64,000 nt of DNA from Lepisosteus oculatus (Eukaryota; Chordata; Actinopteri; Semionotiformes; Lepisosteidae): contig NC_090723.1 in NCBI RefSeq assembly GCF_040954835.1, positions 7,202,001 through 7,266,000 of the forward strand. Reading direction: 5' to 3'. A program made the position numbers and the translations under genes. This document shows positions 40,100 through 52,907 of the stretch, in pieces; the stretch's first letter is position 1, and each line of letters opens with the position of its first letter. Under the pieces are notes generated by a model. That model had not been told where the DNA came from and did no database searches. It saw only the letters and a list, made by a program, of their open reading frames with translations.

Positions 40100-42530
40100 G
40101 AGCAATAACAACAGATAAGACACCATTGATCCCCCCTCCAATGGGTTCAATCTTTTTCTTATTTGTTTTGTGCTGGTGGAAAGTTGTTTGGACCTTTAGC
40201 CTTTAGCTAATCTTCAGCCTGTATCCTAACCAGCTCAAGGGACATGAGGTACAGCAGTCTCAAATCCCACTGCTCTCCCTCAGCTAACTCTTATTTCTTT
40301 CTATTTCTAGATGATTGCACATGTTTTTGCAAAGAAGCTTTTGACCCGACTTAATGCAGGAAAGGTCTTCTTTGGTTTGAGAAGGTGACAAGTTCGGTTT
40401 CATGACCAAACAAAAACTTCGTCTCACCAAGCTCTGTGCTCCACTCATGCTTTTCCACTCCAACTCCACGCTCAACCACCCCACCCCAATCCATCTCAAA
40501 TAAAGGGTTGCTGACAACCTTTCAGAGATCCAGAGAACAAAGAGTAGATTGGGCAAAATCTATTTTGGGATGTGGATAAGTGGACCACAACCTTCATTTG
40601 TAGGAACAGGTATATCTTTAAAGTGAAGCCTTGTTCTAAATGATAATGGACTCACAGGGCTCCATTTCTGCCCACTTTTGGCTTTCAACCTTCAACACAG
40701 AACCGAGCTGTCTGAAGAACATAGGACAGACGACTGCCCCAGGGTGTTCTGTGGTTCTGACAACGCAAAGACCACACTGTCACCTTGAACAGACCGCCAC
40801 CTCTGTCTCATCCTTCCCACAGTCACGGTTTGATCCTCTCCACCCTGGGCCCATGAAAGATGTCTTCCGAAGTCAAAGGTTTGCGGCTGATCACACAGTC
40901 CAAGTTCTAAACTTTTAATTGCAGGATCAATTTTCACATCAGAGATGGTAACCAGAGATGTGATACGGTTCAGCACATAACATCTGGTCACTTTATATTT
41001 ATTGAGTGGCTCTCTTTACTGAAAGATCCTGGTATTAAAGCTCTTTCACCTGAAGCATCTTGCAAGTTCTTGATACAGCATGTCTGACCTCTGACCATAT
41101 TGGTTGTCACCTATACTAAGATTGAAGTCAGCATTTGCTCAATTAAAATCTGAATAACAACGTCTTATATAAACTTTGAATAACACATTCCCTTTATTCA
41201 GGCTAACACAACACCAGTTGTTTTTCCCCAAGGGAGAGATTGGGAAGAGAATAGGAAAAGAGGATGAACTGAGGGCTTGAAGACAGGCTCACTGAACAGA
41301 AAACTTACCTTCCTTCATTCTCGAGTTGAAAGAATAAGTGGCTATTAAGCAATAAAAAAGAGGATTCAAATTTATGCGACATAATGGTACCATTATCAGC
41401 TTAAGCAATTAAGATATGGAGAGTTGTGCAACATTCTTGCTGGGTCAGTGAACTGCAGAGTCTACTCAGGCTATCAGATGTGTTTTTCTTCAAATGGGTT
41501 TTCTCACTTGGCATTAAGGATATTTTCCCAATATTGGATAATGACGTAACCCGTACACATGGTATATCAAACTATGCTGAAGGTGTATGATTATCTATAT
41601 ATTTCCAGTAATGTTTATCTTATTCAATTTTTGTTTTCCGGAGTGCATAATTTACAGATTGTTTTCACAGAAGCCCACTTCTCTAATTAATTTACAACAG
41701 AGAGTAGGCTATCTACACACAATATAAGCACAAGGACAACTGAGTTTTGTTTGCAGATTCATAGTGTTGGTGACAGAGCAAATTGTATATATATTTCAAA
41801 GGCAAATTCTATATATACAAATGTGTCCGTCGAACTATGAATTCAATTGCAATCAATCTCAATGTCCACCCACTTAAATAAGAGTTCACACTTAAATTAG
41901 AGAATTATTTTCGATAAAAACATGCTTTTCAAGGGGGGTGTTTACAATGCATTTATGACTCTTTCCCCATCTTCTGTTCCATAAATACATATAGTTATGT
42001 GCTGAAAATGTATGCCAGGTCTGAATGTGAACTTTAGACTTAAATAAATGCTCAACAGTCTTTGAGCTCAACAGACTTTGAATTGCAGCTTAACCTTCCT
42101 AGTCATAAACCTTAAGGTGCAGGCTTAGTTTAAAGAAAGGAGATAAGCAACTGGTTCAGAAATGAAAAGACAACACAGTACTCTTAAGGAGATGTTCTGC
42201 TACTTCTCCTTTCTAATGACAGAATGGCACATGCGATGGAGATTAACTATTATGAGTGAGGTACCCCGAGCTTTCACATCCTGTTACAAAACCGCAGTGT
42301 ACCAGCAGGAAGCACCCTGTTGTCTTTTAGAGTGAAGCCTCACCCTTCCATGGGAAGCCAGCTCATTTCCTCACCAATAAAGGTGCTGAGAAGGTACAGG
42401 CAGTATGTGCTTTCCTCCCCATGTACACTTGAAGTTTCAGAGGAGATTCCTGAGAGAACGTTTTGCAATCAGGCTTGAATGACTGAACCATGGACATAGT
42501 GTCAAGGTAGTAGTCCTGGTTCTATTGCAT
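40100..42530. other. RETSAT upstream intergenic sequence
   Basis: No open frame resembles a known protein and no strong repeat is seen. The candidate DR1 at 41085-41097 is the only regulatory-looking site I would single out. Confidence 0.4.
41085..41097 (-). promoter_or_regulatory. Candidate DR1 nuclear-receptor site (PPRE-like)
   Basis: The minus strand reads TGGTCA-G-AGGTCA, 12 of 13 positions of the DR1 consensus AGGTCANAGGTCA bound by PPAR/RXR heterodimers. It is about 1.1 kb upstream of the RETSAT start codon. RETSAT is an established PPAR-gamma target in mammals, which makes the position suggestive. A 13-bp match can occur by chance. Confidence 0.35.
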
Positions 42531-42536
42531 AGTTAA

Positions 42537-43915
42537 ATGCAGGTGACCCGTGCCCAGCGCAGCGATGAATGTCTCATTGATAGGCCCCAGTCTTTCCACT
42601 CAAAGCCTCAGTTAAAGTCAGTCGTCCTTGGTGTCCCACATGGTTTTGTTCTTGGTCCCATTTGTTTAAGCATCTATAGATCACCATGGCGTCTGATCCT
42701 TTTTTTGCAGGTATGGCATCAGCTTTCATTTCTGTAATGAAGACGTCCAAACATTTGCTTGCATGACACCTCACAATAACCAACCCGTCTGCCTAATCAC
42801 AGATATTACGTACTAAAGAATGATCGTGAAATTTCTGCTTCCCCTTTTGAACTCTAGCATAACCACCATTATGGAATTGGCTTGCTTTGTGAACTTAATA
42901 AACACCCGAAATTTAGCTTGCCTATTGGTGGTTGGGGGAAATCAATCAATCAAAATGTTCAGGTGGGGCTCCTCAGCATCATAGTTGATTCAAATCCTGC
43001 ATCTGAAGCTTTTGTTCACTTCTATAACACTGCTTGCAGCCATGCAGGTCTCTCCCCATCTGATGCACAGGAGCCGGTATGTGCTTGTCTGGTGTATCCA
43101 GACCTGCTCTTCACAAGCTGGAATATATTCAGAGCACAGCTGCTTGAGTCTTAACTGAATCTAAACCAGGAGAAATATGATCATACATTCATTTTGGTAG
43201 GATCCCTGTGGATTTTCACTAGGAATAACAGGAATGAAGTGTATTGTATGTTGTGCGTTGTATCTACTGGCCACTGGCCAGAGCACAGGGAGGCTGGGAC
43301 CCCCAGGAGGAGATAGGAGGGAGGCAAGAGACATGTGAGGGAGAGAAGAGGGATCACATACGGGTAACTGGAACGTTTTAGGAGAGGAAATGACGTCAAG
43401 AGCAGTTGAGGTGGGAGCTCCATATTGGTGGTGGTGGAGGGGAGTCTCCATTACCCATGAAGCGCTTGGAGTTCAGTATCCAGAAAAGTGCTATAGAAGT
43501 GTAAAGTTTATTATAAATTATTGACTGCTGAGGCTGATTGAACTGATGTCATCCCTCATGAGCTCTCGTTATACACTCCATTTAGTAAAATCTGCTCACC
43601 TTTAAGGACTTGAATCTTCCTGATTACCTATTATCTCCCTGCATGTTGTTTGTGCTCTTTGGACTCTTGGACCTTGTTTCTGCTCTCAAAACAAAACTCC
43701 GAACCTCCCCCTCTCGACCCAGTGTTGTGCTCCAGTGCTCATATGAGATCTGGCAAAGTCAGTCAACACTTTCACATCCCATTCTAACACTCGCTGCGAT
43801 GCACTACTCATCGCACTCTTTTCTGTAGGAATCTGTTTTAGATTCATTTTATTGCACGTCTTGTGATCCAGTGCCCTAAAAAGGAGCTATACAAAATATA
43901 GCTGTACGTCTCATT
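42537..43915 (+). mobile_element. Decayed L2/CR1-type LINE with reverse-transcriptase remnants
   Basis: At 42619-42680 the plus strand reads VVLGVPHGFVLGPICLSIY, a clear relic of the RT motif GVPQGSVLGPxLFxxY. After a frame change it reads YGISFHFCNEDVQ where an active copy has the YADD catalytic loop, so the catalytic aspartates are lost. At 42955-43140 the segments VGLLSIIVDSN and GLSPSDAQ match the 'GVxxDSxL...LSxxDAE' thumb region in order. The 3' part has non-coding blocks ending 'ccctaaaaaggagctata'. Stops and frameshifts make it inactive. It is on the strand opposite to the neighbouring genes. Confidence 0.7.
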
Positions 43916-46900
43916 GTCTGCTATTATAGATCATTACAAAGGAGTGTTTCTCAAATAGATGAGCGAAACTGACTTCCACTGCTATGCTTCTCCAGAGGTG
44001 CACAGGGCCCTTTAAAACAAGAGTTACCTTAGTGTCTCCTCCACAATTTACTTTGTTTCTTAATCCCCCCGCCCCCCCACACACACACCAAAACAAAAAT
44101 CACAAGCATCATATGATCCTGCTGAACTCGTCGCTCTCAGAAAAAAAGCAACTCAAGCAGTCCAACACTGACATCTAGCGCCCAACCCTCACAGCACAGG
44201 GAAAGCGTGAAGACGGTACTCAAGAGCTCTTGTATAGTTTAACACCTCTCTTCTTTTAAGAGCAGAGCAGAAACCCTCATGTTTTATGGTGTATTGTGGA
44301 ACTGAACAATAGTTATTGCTCCCCTTCCCAGGTGAAGTGTGTGTGTGTGTGTGTGAGAGGGGGTATGTTATTCAATTTCACGTTTTTATCATATACATTT
44401 AAAAGTTCTGACCATAGTCTTGTTTTCCCATTTGGAAAAACGGTCTGGACTCCCTTCTTGGTCGCTGTTCTCAGGCAAATTTCATCAGCAGCTGTATTTG
44501 GATACACCTTGGTTTCAGACGCACGTTGGGCTGTTAAAGCGCTCCTCTTTGAACTCATTACTTAGAAATAAACGATTTCATTCAGCAGCTATGAATAAAT
44601 TTAAAAATAAATTTAAAGAACTGCACACCAATTTGTAAGCTATTTGGAAGTCTGGGTGGTAATTTATCTTCAACACCATAATGTTAGGTATTAAGATAAA
44701 TTCGGAGTTAAAACGTTCTGAAATTCACGTAAAGTCACTTTAACACGTCTGTATTGGTGGAAGCAGGTTAGGCTGAGTAAAAGCGACTTTCTGTTTCATT
44801 GCAGTAAGATGTAGAATACATTCGTATTGCAGAACCTTCGTCAGCATTGACGTTTGATTTCACAAGGAGTTAAGTAGCTCGCTCGTTCCTAGTGTTCTGT
44901 GTCCTTAAGAAGAGTATTTCTGTTCTATACTCCGAGTTCGACAAAACCACAAGAAAGGATAACGTAAATTAAAACCACAAAAAAGCGATTCCGTTTATTT
45001 CATATGGGCTTTATAAAGGTGCGGTTTTGTTCTTCGATTCTTTTGTGAGTTCTGAAAAAACACAGCGCATAGGAGACTACACAGCGCATAATAGTCATAT
45101 TCGCAATACTTCCCAAGTTGGAAGCGACATAAAAATGTCACCATACTCAAGCGGCTACAATATAGGAAACGAAGTGATTCTAAACTAAATTCAGCATCGG
45201 GTACCTTATACATGCATCGCTCCGTTCTTTCTGAAGAGCAGTAAGGACAGTTAGACACGGATTGCTATCTCCCGGTGGGATGACTGCGTTAACTGAAATT
45301 TCACAGTTTTACAGGGGATTTTCACCCTTAAACTGACTTAAATTCCCATCCCCTGTGTGATCGCAGCGTCTCCTAATTCTCGTTCCAGCTGGGCTCCCAG
45401 TTTGCAGTGCCGATTGATTACTTCAATTGATCCGCTTACTTGTTTCTGCGCTCACTCCCGTGTTTCAAACACCCTCGTCTTCAAGAGTACGACTTCCAAC
45501 AGCTTCCCCGAGACGAGACCGAGAGCAGCCGGTCAGTCACTTGACCAGAAATTGGAGCTAGAACTCGCGATTCAGGCAAATAAAATACACTGTTTCTGAA
45601 AAGGCCATTGAAAAAAAACACTGAAAGACGCAGTTTAGTTTCTGAATTAACATTAAACATTCACTAAAGAGTTGATCAAGTTCAGTTGCTTAGCGTAAAT
45701 TAAAAATACAACCTGCATACAACCCTTCATATTCTACAACAATTCTTTGCTCGACCAACCCTGTACAGTGATCCTCACTACCAGCACCTCAGCTAATTAA
45801 GCTAACAAGAATCAGTTCCGTAATTCATTTCTTAAAAGGTTCGAAGTTCTCCAAAACCTGAGAATGCAAGTACTAAGGCCGACTTCACCTGGACCACGTG
45901 ATTCATTTTTTTTGCAGTTCTCCTGATATACCTGACCATTAAGGTCGTGACGTCATACAGTGAGCTTAGCCAGACAGTTAGAGTGTTGGCCAGCAGGGGG
46001 AAGGCAGCCCCTACTCATACTTCATCGATCACCGTGTGTTTTTTATCCATTTTTTTTTCAATTGTTATGTTGGGCGGTACTCAGGACCTCGCACGGTTCA
46101 AGGCGAAAAAGCAACATTTTAGAGCAGTACATTTCAGTATGCAATACAATTATTTATATAAAACACTTTGAAATAGCTCGAGCAGAAACACCATGATGGC
46201 AAAAATTGTTCAAATAATTATGTAGCTCATACCTAGCTTTTAATGTATTATTTTTAGTTCTTGGGTCGCAGAAAGACGTCAATTTAAATAGGAAATTAAT
46301 TAATTATAAAAATAAATAGGTAGGCTTGATCGGTAACTTGTAAAGCAATGTTTTAATGCAGCCTATTTCATGATCTTGTGGATAGTAAGTTTGCTTTATT
46401 CCGCTTTTATCCCCTCACCTCGATTCGGGCGTCACACACAGCGCTTTACGGCTCACAGGTGGCCTGGAGGGGTTTTGCAGTTCTGAGCCCGTTACGAGTT
46501 CCGCACAATAAAGAGCATGACGTCTGCGAAACCTGTCGGCCTCAGTCCCTGGTTTTCCGCGGAGTAACATCGGGGCTGCCTTTTCGGTTTCCTTTATAGC
46601 CGCACTTCTTAATAATTGTAAAGCATTTAAAGTTTCCAGAGCAGGGGAGGTTCAAGCAGTCATTTTTATAGCACTGTTCCCCACCTGTGCTCAGGACGAT
46701 CTATCACCATGTAAATCTTATTTGCGCTGTGCTGGGTTGAATTCCAGCTTGGGGTACTCCCCACACGTGTGTTTCTCTGCTCTTCCTCACAAAGAGAAGC
46801 TGGTGTCTCACAATTGTCCCTGCGCATGCGTGTTGGTGTCCTGTGATGAACATGCATGCTCTCCTGGATATTCTGCAGCCCTGCCTTCCACCCTCTGCTT

Positions 46901-47268
46901 CTGGGCTGGACTCCAGGTTGCCGTGACCCTTATCAGGAATAAGTCTTTGTTTTTTTGTATAAATGATAGATGTTCTGTTTTCATCAAACTGAAGTTCAGG
47001 AAAAAAAAAGTCTGCTGAAAGTTTTCTGCTCATTTGAAGTAGTGATTTATTTGGAAAATCAGATTAGTCCCCCTCGAATCTATTTTAAGCCAGTGACCAA
47101 AGCAAACTTCAGGGTCTAGGCTGAATACTCCTACATGCCCGCAATTAACTCAAATGTCAGTCACCTTCACAATACATTGAGCAACACGGAAAAAAACTGT
47201 AGACTCAGGCTACCAACCCTTTTTGGTGTCAGGAAAACACGGCGCTGTTTTGCATAGCTAGGATTCTT
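43916..47268. other. Intergenic stretch, no gene recognised
   Basis: Holds a (GT)n microsatellite at 44337-44355 and otherwise unique, moderately AT-rich sequence. CpG-richer unique sequence at 45350-45560 and 46420-46600 shows no exon that I can name. Confidence 0.45.
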
Positions 47269-47274
47269 TTATTT
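47269..47274 (-). terminator. Candidate poly(A) signal for GNGT2
   Basis: The minus strand reads AATAAA about 785 nt past the GNGT2 stop codon. It is the first such hexamer that I noticed downstream. A 16-bp perfect palindrome, TTGTACAGCTGTACAA, lies next to it at 47282-47297. Confidence 0.35.
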
Positions 47275-48056
47275 GTACAAATTGTACAGCTGTACAACAA
47301 CAGGAGATCTAGCTTGTAACAGCCAGCCATGGCCGGCCCCAAGATTCGCTCAAAGCCCATGTGCACGGGTGGAGGGACGAGGCCCCTGCAGTGAGAAGGG
47401 GCTCTCTGTGGTTTTTGTAGACCCCCCCAGCATCAAGCTTGGCCAGCCGGTTTTCTGTAAAGGAGGAGAGGAGATGGAATGCCATGTCCTAGCGCCTGAT
47501 TAACATTGCGTTCGCTGCTTTTCTGCAGATGTCCGCTACTGCGCCTCACCCTTTCGCCGCTGGACTGGATGCAATCGAAAGTCGCTCTGGATACGGGCGC
47601 CCGGCCAGATGCACGCTTGTGCAGGGAATGTGATGCGTCTCCATGCTTGTGCAAAGCCAGCCTACCGCGGGGGAGTGGGTTTGCACAAGCAGAGAAACAG
47701 GCAAGCATGGAAGAGACCGAATGGCTTTGGAAGCCAAGCCGAAAGGACTATGACTACATAGGCTGCAGCATGGAGGCCTGAGCCTGGATCGCGGTCTCCC
47801 GATCCAACAAGGGCCGTGTCCACTAATGGATCGCTCACTTTCTACATCTGAACTGAGCCCTGCGTCAGAACAGGGCAGGCTGCCCCGAGCTCTGCTGAGA
47901 TGCCACTCCCCTGCCTTGGCTGCGTCTATTCTAAAGCGTCCATCAAACCTAACTGACCCGGTACACTCGTTCTAGTGTTTCTAATGGGTTTTATCCTGCT
48001 AGCCATGAGGAAACAGCACAGGTCCCTCGCTCATACCCCCAGGGCTCCCCCCTGGG

Positions 48057-49093
48057 CTAGGTGATCATACAGCCCCCCTTCTCCTTGAATGGGTTCTTGT
48101 CCTCTGGGACGCCCTTGAGGAGGGGGTCTTCGGCAGCTTGCGACTCCATCCACTCCACCAGTTCCTTTGCTGTTTTGGAAACCTGAAAGCGCGGGGGAGG
48201 AGCAGGGGTGGGGAGGCACGGAAAATAAAAAGATAAATGCGTACATGCCCACGGAGCTTTGTGTATTTGTCAATCCTCATCCCAAAAGTGCATTGCTGGA
48301 AATGGCACTTTTGCACCCATCGATCAGCAACATAATTCCATTTGAGGAGTTTGCGTGGTACATTTGCGCAGCAATTTCATATGTGTAACCATGGTTTCCT
48401 TCTGCGCTTGCTACTTGTTTATGTCACACTTTTTATCTCTCCCGAACTAGATGCTGGTGATGCTTCTATAATTGAGGGAGACTGAGGTTTGCCTCAGTGA
48501 TAGTCACGGTCTAATCATGAAAAGCATAAAACCACAGGAGAGGAAAACCATGATAATGATTTTGCAGGAAATGTTCTGCTATATCTTCAATCTAACAGAA
48601 AAGTATTTCTGTGTATAGGATTGCAAGGGCAGTTTGCAGGACAGAAGCTGCAGAAGCACTCTTAGAGGGGTCTGAAGAAACTCTTGCCCAAATCTAAATG
48701 ATTAAATGAATAAATTGTTCTAGCCAGTTTTAGCACCAATTTCTATATGGTTATCACAGTCCATTGCTGTGTAAGAATCACCCATTTGACATGACCATAT
48801 GTTTTCAATGCACGACCAGTTGCACATCTACTTAATGCTGTGCAAGAGCTGCACATCACTAAGGAGAAAATATTGCATCCCACACCTGTGTATTGTGTCT
48901 CAAAAATCGACATGCATCTTCAAGGCACATGCAGATCAGGTTTCTCAAAGCTTGAGGAAAATGGGAATCTTTTTTAATAGAGCTCCCCCAGATAGAAAAA
49001 ATCACTTACCACCATCCTCTCAGTTTTCACCTCCTTCTGGAGCTGCTCCAGCTCCATCTTGATGATATCTTTGTCTGACATGTCACGAGCCAT
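48057..49093 (-). CDS. GNGT2: Guanine nucleotide-binding protein gamma, cone transducin type
   Basis: This is the gamma subunit of the cone phototransduction G protein, which pairs with a beta subunit and is anchored to the membrane by a C-terminal prenyl group. Coding exons 49093-49010 (28 codons, donor GTAAGTG) and 48182-48057 (41 codons plus stop) give 69 residues, the length of human GNGT2. The sequence starts MARDMSDKDIIKMELEQL, a coiled-coil N terminus. It ends with the family signature PEDKNPFKEKGGCMIT, whose cysteine 66 is the CaaX prenylation site; the final residue is T where mammals usually have S. Six nt before the ATG a polypyrimidine tract and AG (49101-49100) suggest an upstream non-coding exon, as is usual in this gene. 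Other gamma genes are possible, but length and the B4GALNT2 neighbour favour GNGT2. Confidence 0.9.
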
Positions 49094-49099
49094 CTTGAC

Positions 49100-51630
49100 C
49101 TGGGGGCAGAGAAGTGAGAGGCAGCACGAAACTGTAGCGGTTGTGTGCGAAAGGGATCTTTCTAAACTTGATTGAGCTCGGTGCCGGCTGTGAGAGAGAG
49201 ACAGACACCTGTTTCGTGGAATTTTTGCATGTTATGTGACACCTCTGGGCAACTGAAATGAACCGTGTCAAATAACTGTACTGTTTTATGTACGTTGTAT
49301 GATAATCTTCCTCTTTGGCCTAAATATAGGCTCAATAGTTTCTCTTAAACATGGCATCTACTGTAACCCAGAAGATTGTTCTGAAGTGGTGACTATAAAC
49401 AAGTGGAACAGAACTTTGAATGGATCCAATATGTACTGGGTATGTGTAAGCGTTATATGTTTTATGTCATTATATCAGAAGTGTTCTGAAGCAAATTCCA
49501 ATCAATGTGGGTGACAAGGAAATAGTGTTCACTTCTCTGACTAAGCACTAAAAACTGTTTGGAAATGCTTGTGTGCAGAGCACAGCAATAAACATATATT
49601 TAAGCCATCTTCTTTACAGACAATGAACAACAAAACCTCTGTTAAAGGAAATGGGAACAAGTAGACACAGAAAGGTCAGCCAGCCACCTAGAAAAGTAGA
49701 GAACCTGTTGGACAAGACATGTATTAACAATGATCTAGATTTTTTAACTGCTCACATCACTTGATAAATCCTCACCAGTAAAGAAGCACTGTGTCTATAT
49801 CACTGTGATGACATGGTGTTTTCATGCCTGCATCTAAAACACTGAGCAGACCACTACAGTTAGTATAGAACACTAAAGCCTATTTTGCAGAAGGATCCTG
49901 CTTTAGTCCATGCTTTGAGTGACTTCAGTACTGTATCTTCTACTAAATATCACTGCTGGCGAAATCCGTACACTTTCTTGTCTTGGTCTGAAGATGATTT
50001 ATAGCAATTATGGACATACAGCTGTATAACAGTCAATTCTGCAAATGTGTTATTACCCAAAGACAGATCACACTGGCAACAGCATAAAACAGAGAGTTTA
50101 CAGAGAGTAACATTATTGTCTTACCTATTAAACTGTGGCCCCAGGGCTATAGAATTGAGTGGCTCTGGTTCTGTAGAACCATGCAGTCCTGTTGCCTGCC
50201 AGTTCCCTTCTGATGGGATGGTCCTGCTCCTCGTCTCTTCACGGTCATCTCCAGATGGCACTTGACGAGGAGCAGGTGGGCGGCAGGGGAAGTTCAGGGG
50301 GAGGGGACGGGACTTGATGTCATCAATCCGCTGATCAGATTTAGTAATCAGAATAATTAACGTGCCAAATGTCAACCTAAAAGCACATTAACCTGGAAAC
50401 CCTGGAAGCCTGTGCAGGGAGCTGGCTGGTGGGGGTTGTGAGGTTCCCGTGATTGTACATTTGAAAAAACTTTTGGTGACATTGCCAAAATTGCATGCAC
50501 GCGTATACAAGATGAACCCTGATTTATAGAGAGAATGAGTGCAGATTAGTCGGCACTGCGGGCTAACTATGAATCATTCCACTATCTCAGTGGCTGATGT
50601 TACCACATTCAATTACCACTACTGAAGAATGTGTTTACATGAAAGATATAGAAAACCATGACTAGCATTGGGAACAACCTGCACAACCCTGAAACACGTT
50701 TGTCTTTTTATAATACAACCAACAGCTGTTTAGATCTTGCCCTGAAAAACAGGTTTTGTTCTTCGAAACAATGATAAACTTTTTTAATGCAGTGACTTGA
50801 CACGAAACAGGGGTGGCTGTGGCACACTGCGGGGCAAGCAGGGACTACAGGAGATCCAGAATGATTTGCTCGTTTTCAAGGCCAAATGTCTCTCATGCTC
50901 CCACCACGAGCACGATTACAGTGCAGAGCCCTGAAGACTTCTCGTGTTAATGTCTGCAGTCACATCCACGTCCGTCAAAGGAACAAAACGCACCACGCAG
51001 CCTCAAAATGGAGGCCCAGTAGTGAAAGATGTGCAGCGCGGGTCCTGTTGGGCTCACAGGACGTGTTTTTAATTTGGCCTCCTCTAAGACTCTCTCTAAG
51101 GGAACCACAGACTTGCACAATCTTCCATGTCATTGCCCATGCAAAAGACCTCCCCTCCCGCCATGAAGCATTTACTTTAAGGAAACTACAAGATGATCAA
51201 CACAGAACAGTCAGACAGTCTTAGTCCTTCCCTGTACATAAGTATTCTCCCCCCCTCCACCCCATCCCATTCCATCCCATCCTCATATCCGAAAAATCTC
51301 AGTGACCCACTTACCCCGAGGCAAGATTCCAGGGCTGCCTGCGTCATTGTTTCTTTAATCCCTGCTAAAGATCTTGTCTGACTTCATCCTGTGGATTAAG
51401 ACCTAAACCCGGCTGGTCTTAGATAAGCCACTATATCCCTCTTGAGAAATAAAATTAAGCAACATACGATTTCCTCACTCTTTGCCTCATCTTAGCCTGC
51501 ATACACATGCAGCGGATTGATCTGCCTTTCCTAATGAGCGCATTCTTACCCATTCACACAAAGCGTCTTATTCCTGGCAAGGGCGCTATCGGCTGCAGGG
51601 CGAGATTGTATTTTACAGGCACGGGTAAAT
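49100..51630. other. GNGT2 upstream intergenic sequence
   Basis: No coding sequence is recognised. The 5' non-coding exon and promoter of GNGT2 should be here but cannot be placed. TAATC-type cores, as used by CRX/OTX factors, occur near 50347 but are too short to weigh. A 13-bp inverted pair (50223-50235 and 50264-50276, CCTGCTCCTCGTC) forms a potential stem with a 28-nt loop. The 112-codon frame at 50886-51224 has no domain. Confidence 0.4.
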
Positions 51631-51634
51631 AACG

Positions 51635-52011
51635 GTTTATTCCATGCTGAAAAGAGAAGGAAAGAGACACAGGGTTTTGGCTGTGGAGCCCATCAGCAGT
51701 ACGTATAAAGAAGGGGGGAGAAGCTCAACGTGTCAGTCACCATTAACGCAACAGGCCACATAGATCATTCCTGTCTGAACCTCGTCACGTCACGCAGTCA
51801 GCACGTTAACAGCAATGGTTTGCCGATTCTCACTGCAGCAGACACCACATAAACCACGAGGATTAAAAAGGGGCCTTGCTACAGCTCGTTCGAAACTAGA
51901 GTACAGGAACAGCCTTCTTCGGGTGTCATGCTGACGCCGCTGCCTCCTGTACTTGAACGACTTCATCCTGCTTCTGCCGCGATGAGTGCCGGATTTCCCA
52001 CGGAATAAACC
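51635..52011. mobile_element. Fold-back element, second copy, interrupted by an insertion
   Basis: The left arm 'ggtttattccatgctgaaaa' continuing 'gagaagg', with core 'gttttggctgtggagcc', matches the element at 6601-6722. The core resumes at 51911 with 'agccttcttcgggtgtc', and a right-arm remnant 'cacggaataaacc' lies at about 51999-52011. The 220 bp between (51691-51910) is foreign to the family. Confidence 0.65.
51691..51910 (+). mobile_element. 220-bp insertion repeat, copy 1 (nested)
   Basis: It starts 'catcagcagtacgtataaag' and ends 'gctcgttcgaaactagag' plus 'tacaggaac'. It splits the fold-back core between two copies of AGCC (51687-51690 and 51911-51914), a possible 4-bp target-site duplication. 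A diverged copy in the same orientation lies about 1 kb away at 52681-52907. No terminal inverted repeats, poly(A) tail or coding capacity are seen, so the transposition class is open (small LTR-like or another non-autonomous element). Confidence 0.65.
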
Positions 52012-52680
52012 TTTACCTTTTCCTTTGCAGCCTACGCATGCTGACGCACTTCCCCCAGTTGAGCCACTTTTACAGGTTAAAACCGCTGATGAACTGTCGT
52101 GCGCTATTTCTCTGTCTTGGGCAGCACGCGTTCTTGCAGGGTTTCTGACTTGGGGAAAGTCGGTAAGAGCAGAAAAGATTCTCTGGTTCCTAGAAGCAGA
52201 AGCTACAGCACATAATCTTATCTGGGCTGTTTTCCCACACTGGTCCCGGTGATTGGTCACCTAGAAAGTCTGGCGTGGTAATAAAGGGCCTACCTGCAAA
52301 TATCATGTTTTCAGACGGATTGATGACGCTTTCCCAGGTGTAGGAAAAGGATCAAACGTCTTCAGTTATACTGAACATATATCACGTCTTCATCAATCAC
52401 CGTTATTATCCAATTATAATAATGATAATAATATTCAGCTGTTCTTATAAAAAAATAATTCGACTAACTCATCACTACAGCACACGGCCTGGTCAATGGT
52501 TTAGACTGCGAGACAGATTTTGAGTTAATACAGCAGAAACAGTGAGACACTCCCCCTAGTGGCAATATTTGGCTTCAATTCAAAGAATAAGGGCGCACAG
52601 AGCAATTCTGCATATTTATGATGCAGGTCAGGTATGCACTATTGCAGAATTGTTAATATTTCAGTTTCAGGGTTGCATCT

Positions 52681-52907
52681 ATCAGCAGTACGTATAAAGA
52701 AGTGGTGAATTCTGCAGATAGAGAAGCTGAACGTGTCAGTCACCACTAACCCTACCGGCCACAGATCGTTCCTGTCTGAAACACGTCACGTCACGCAGTC
52801 AGCATATTTACAGTACAGCATAGAATGGCGATTCTCATTGCAGCAGACACCACATAAACCACGCGGATTAAAAAAAAAGGGTCTGGTAGAGCTCGTTCGA
52901 AACGAGA
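52681..52907 (+). mobile_element. 220-bp insertion repeat, copy 2
   Basis: Shares 'atcagcagtacgtataaaga', 'gaacgtgtcagtcacca', 'cacgtcacgcagtcagca', 'gcagcagacaccacataaa' and 'gctcgttcgaaac' with copy 1, in the same order. It has a short extra segment 'tgaattctgcagatag' near its start. The divergence by eye is in the range of tens of substitutions. Confidence 0.8.

Noticed and set aside
47506-47781. Small plus-strand gene after 'tgcttttctgcag' near 47528
   Set aside because: The frames that start here are short, unrecognised, and lie antisense to the presumed GNGT2 3' UTR.
51790-52260. 156-codon minus-strand open frame rich in R and K
   Set aside because: It runs across the nested 220-bp repeat and the fold-back element, and the second repeat copy does not keep the frame.
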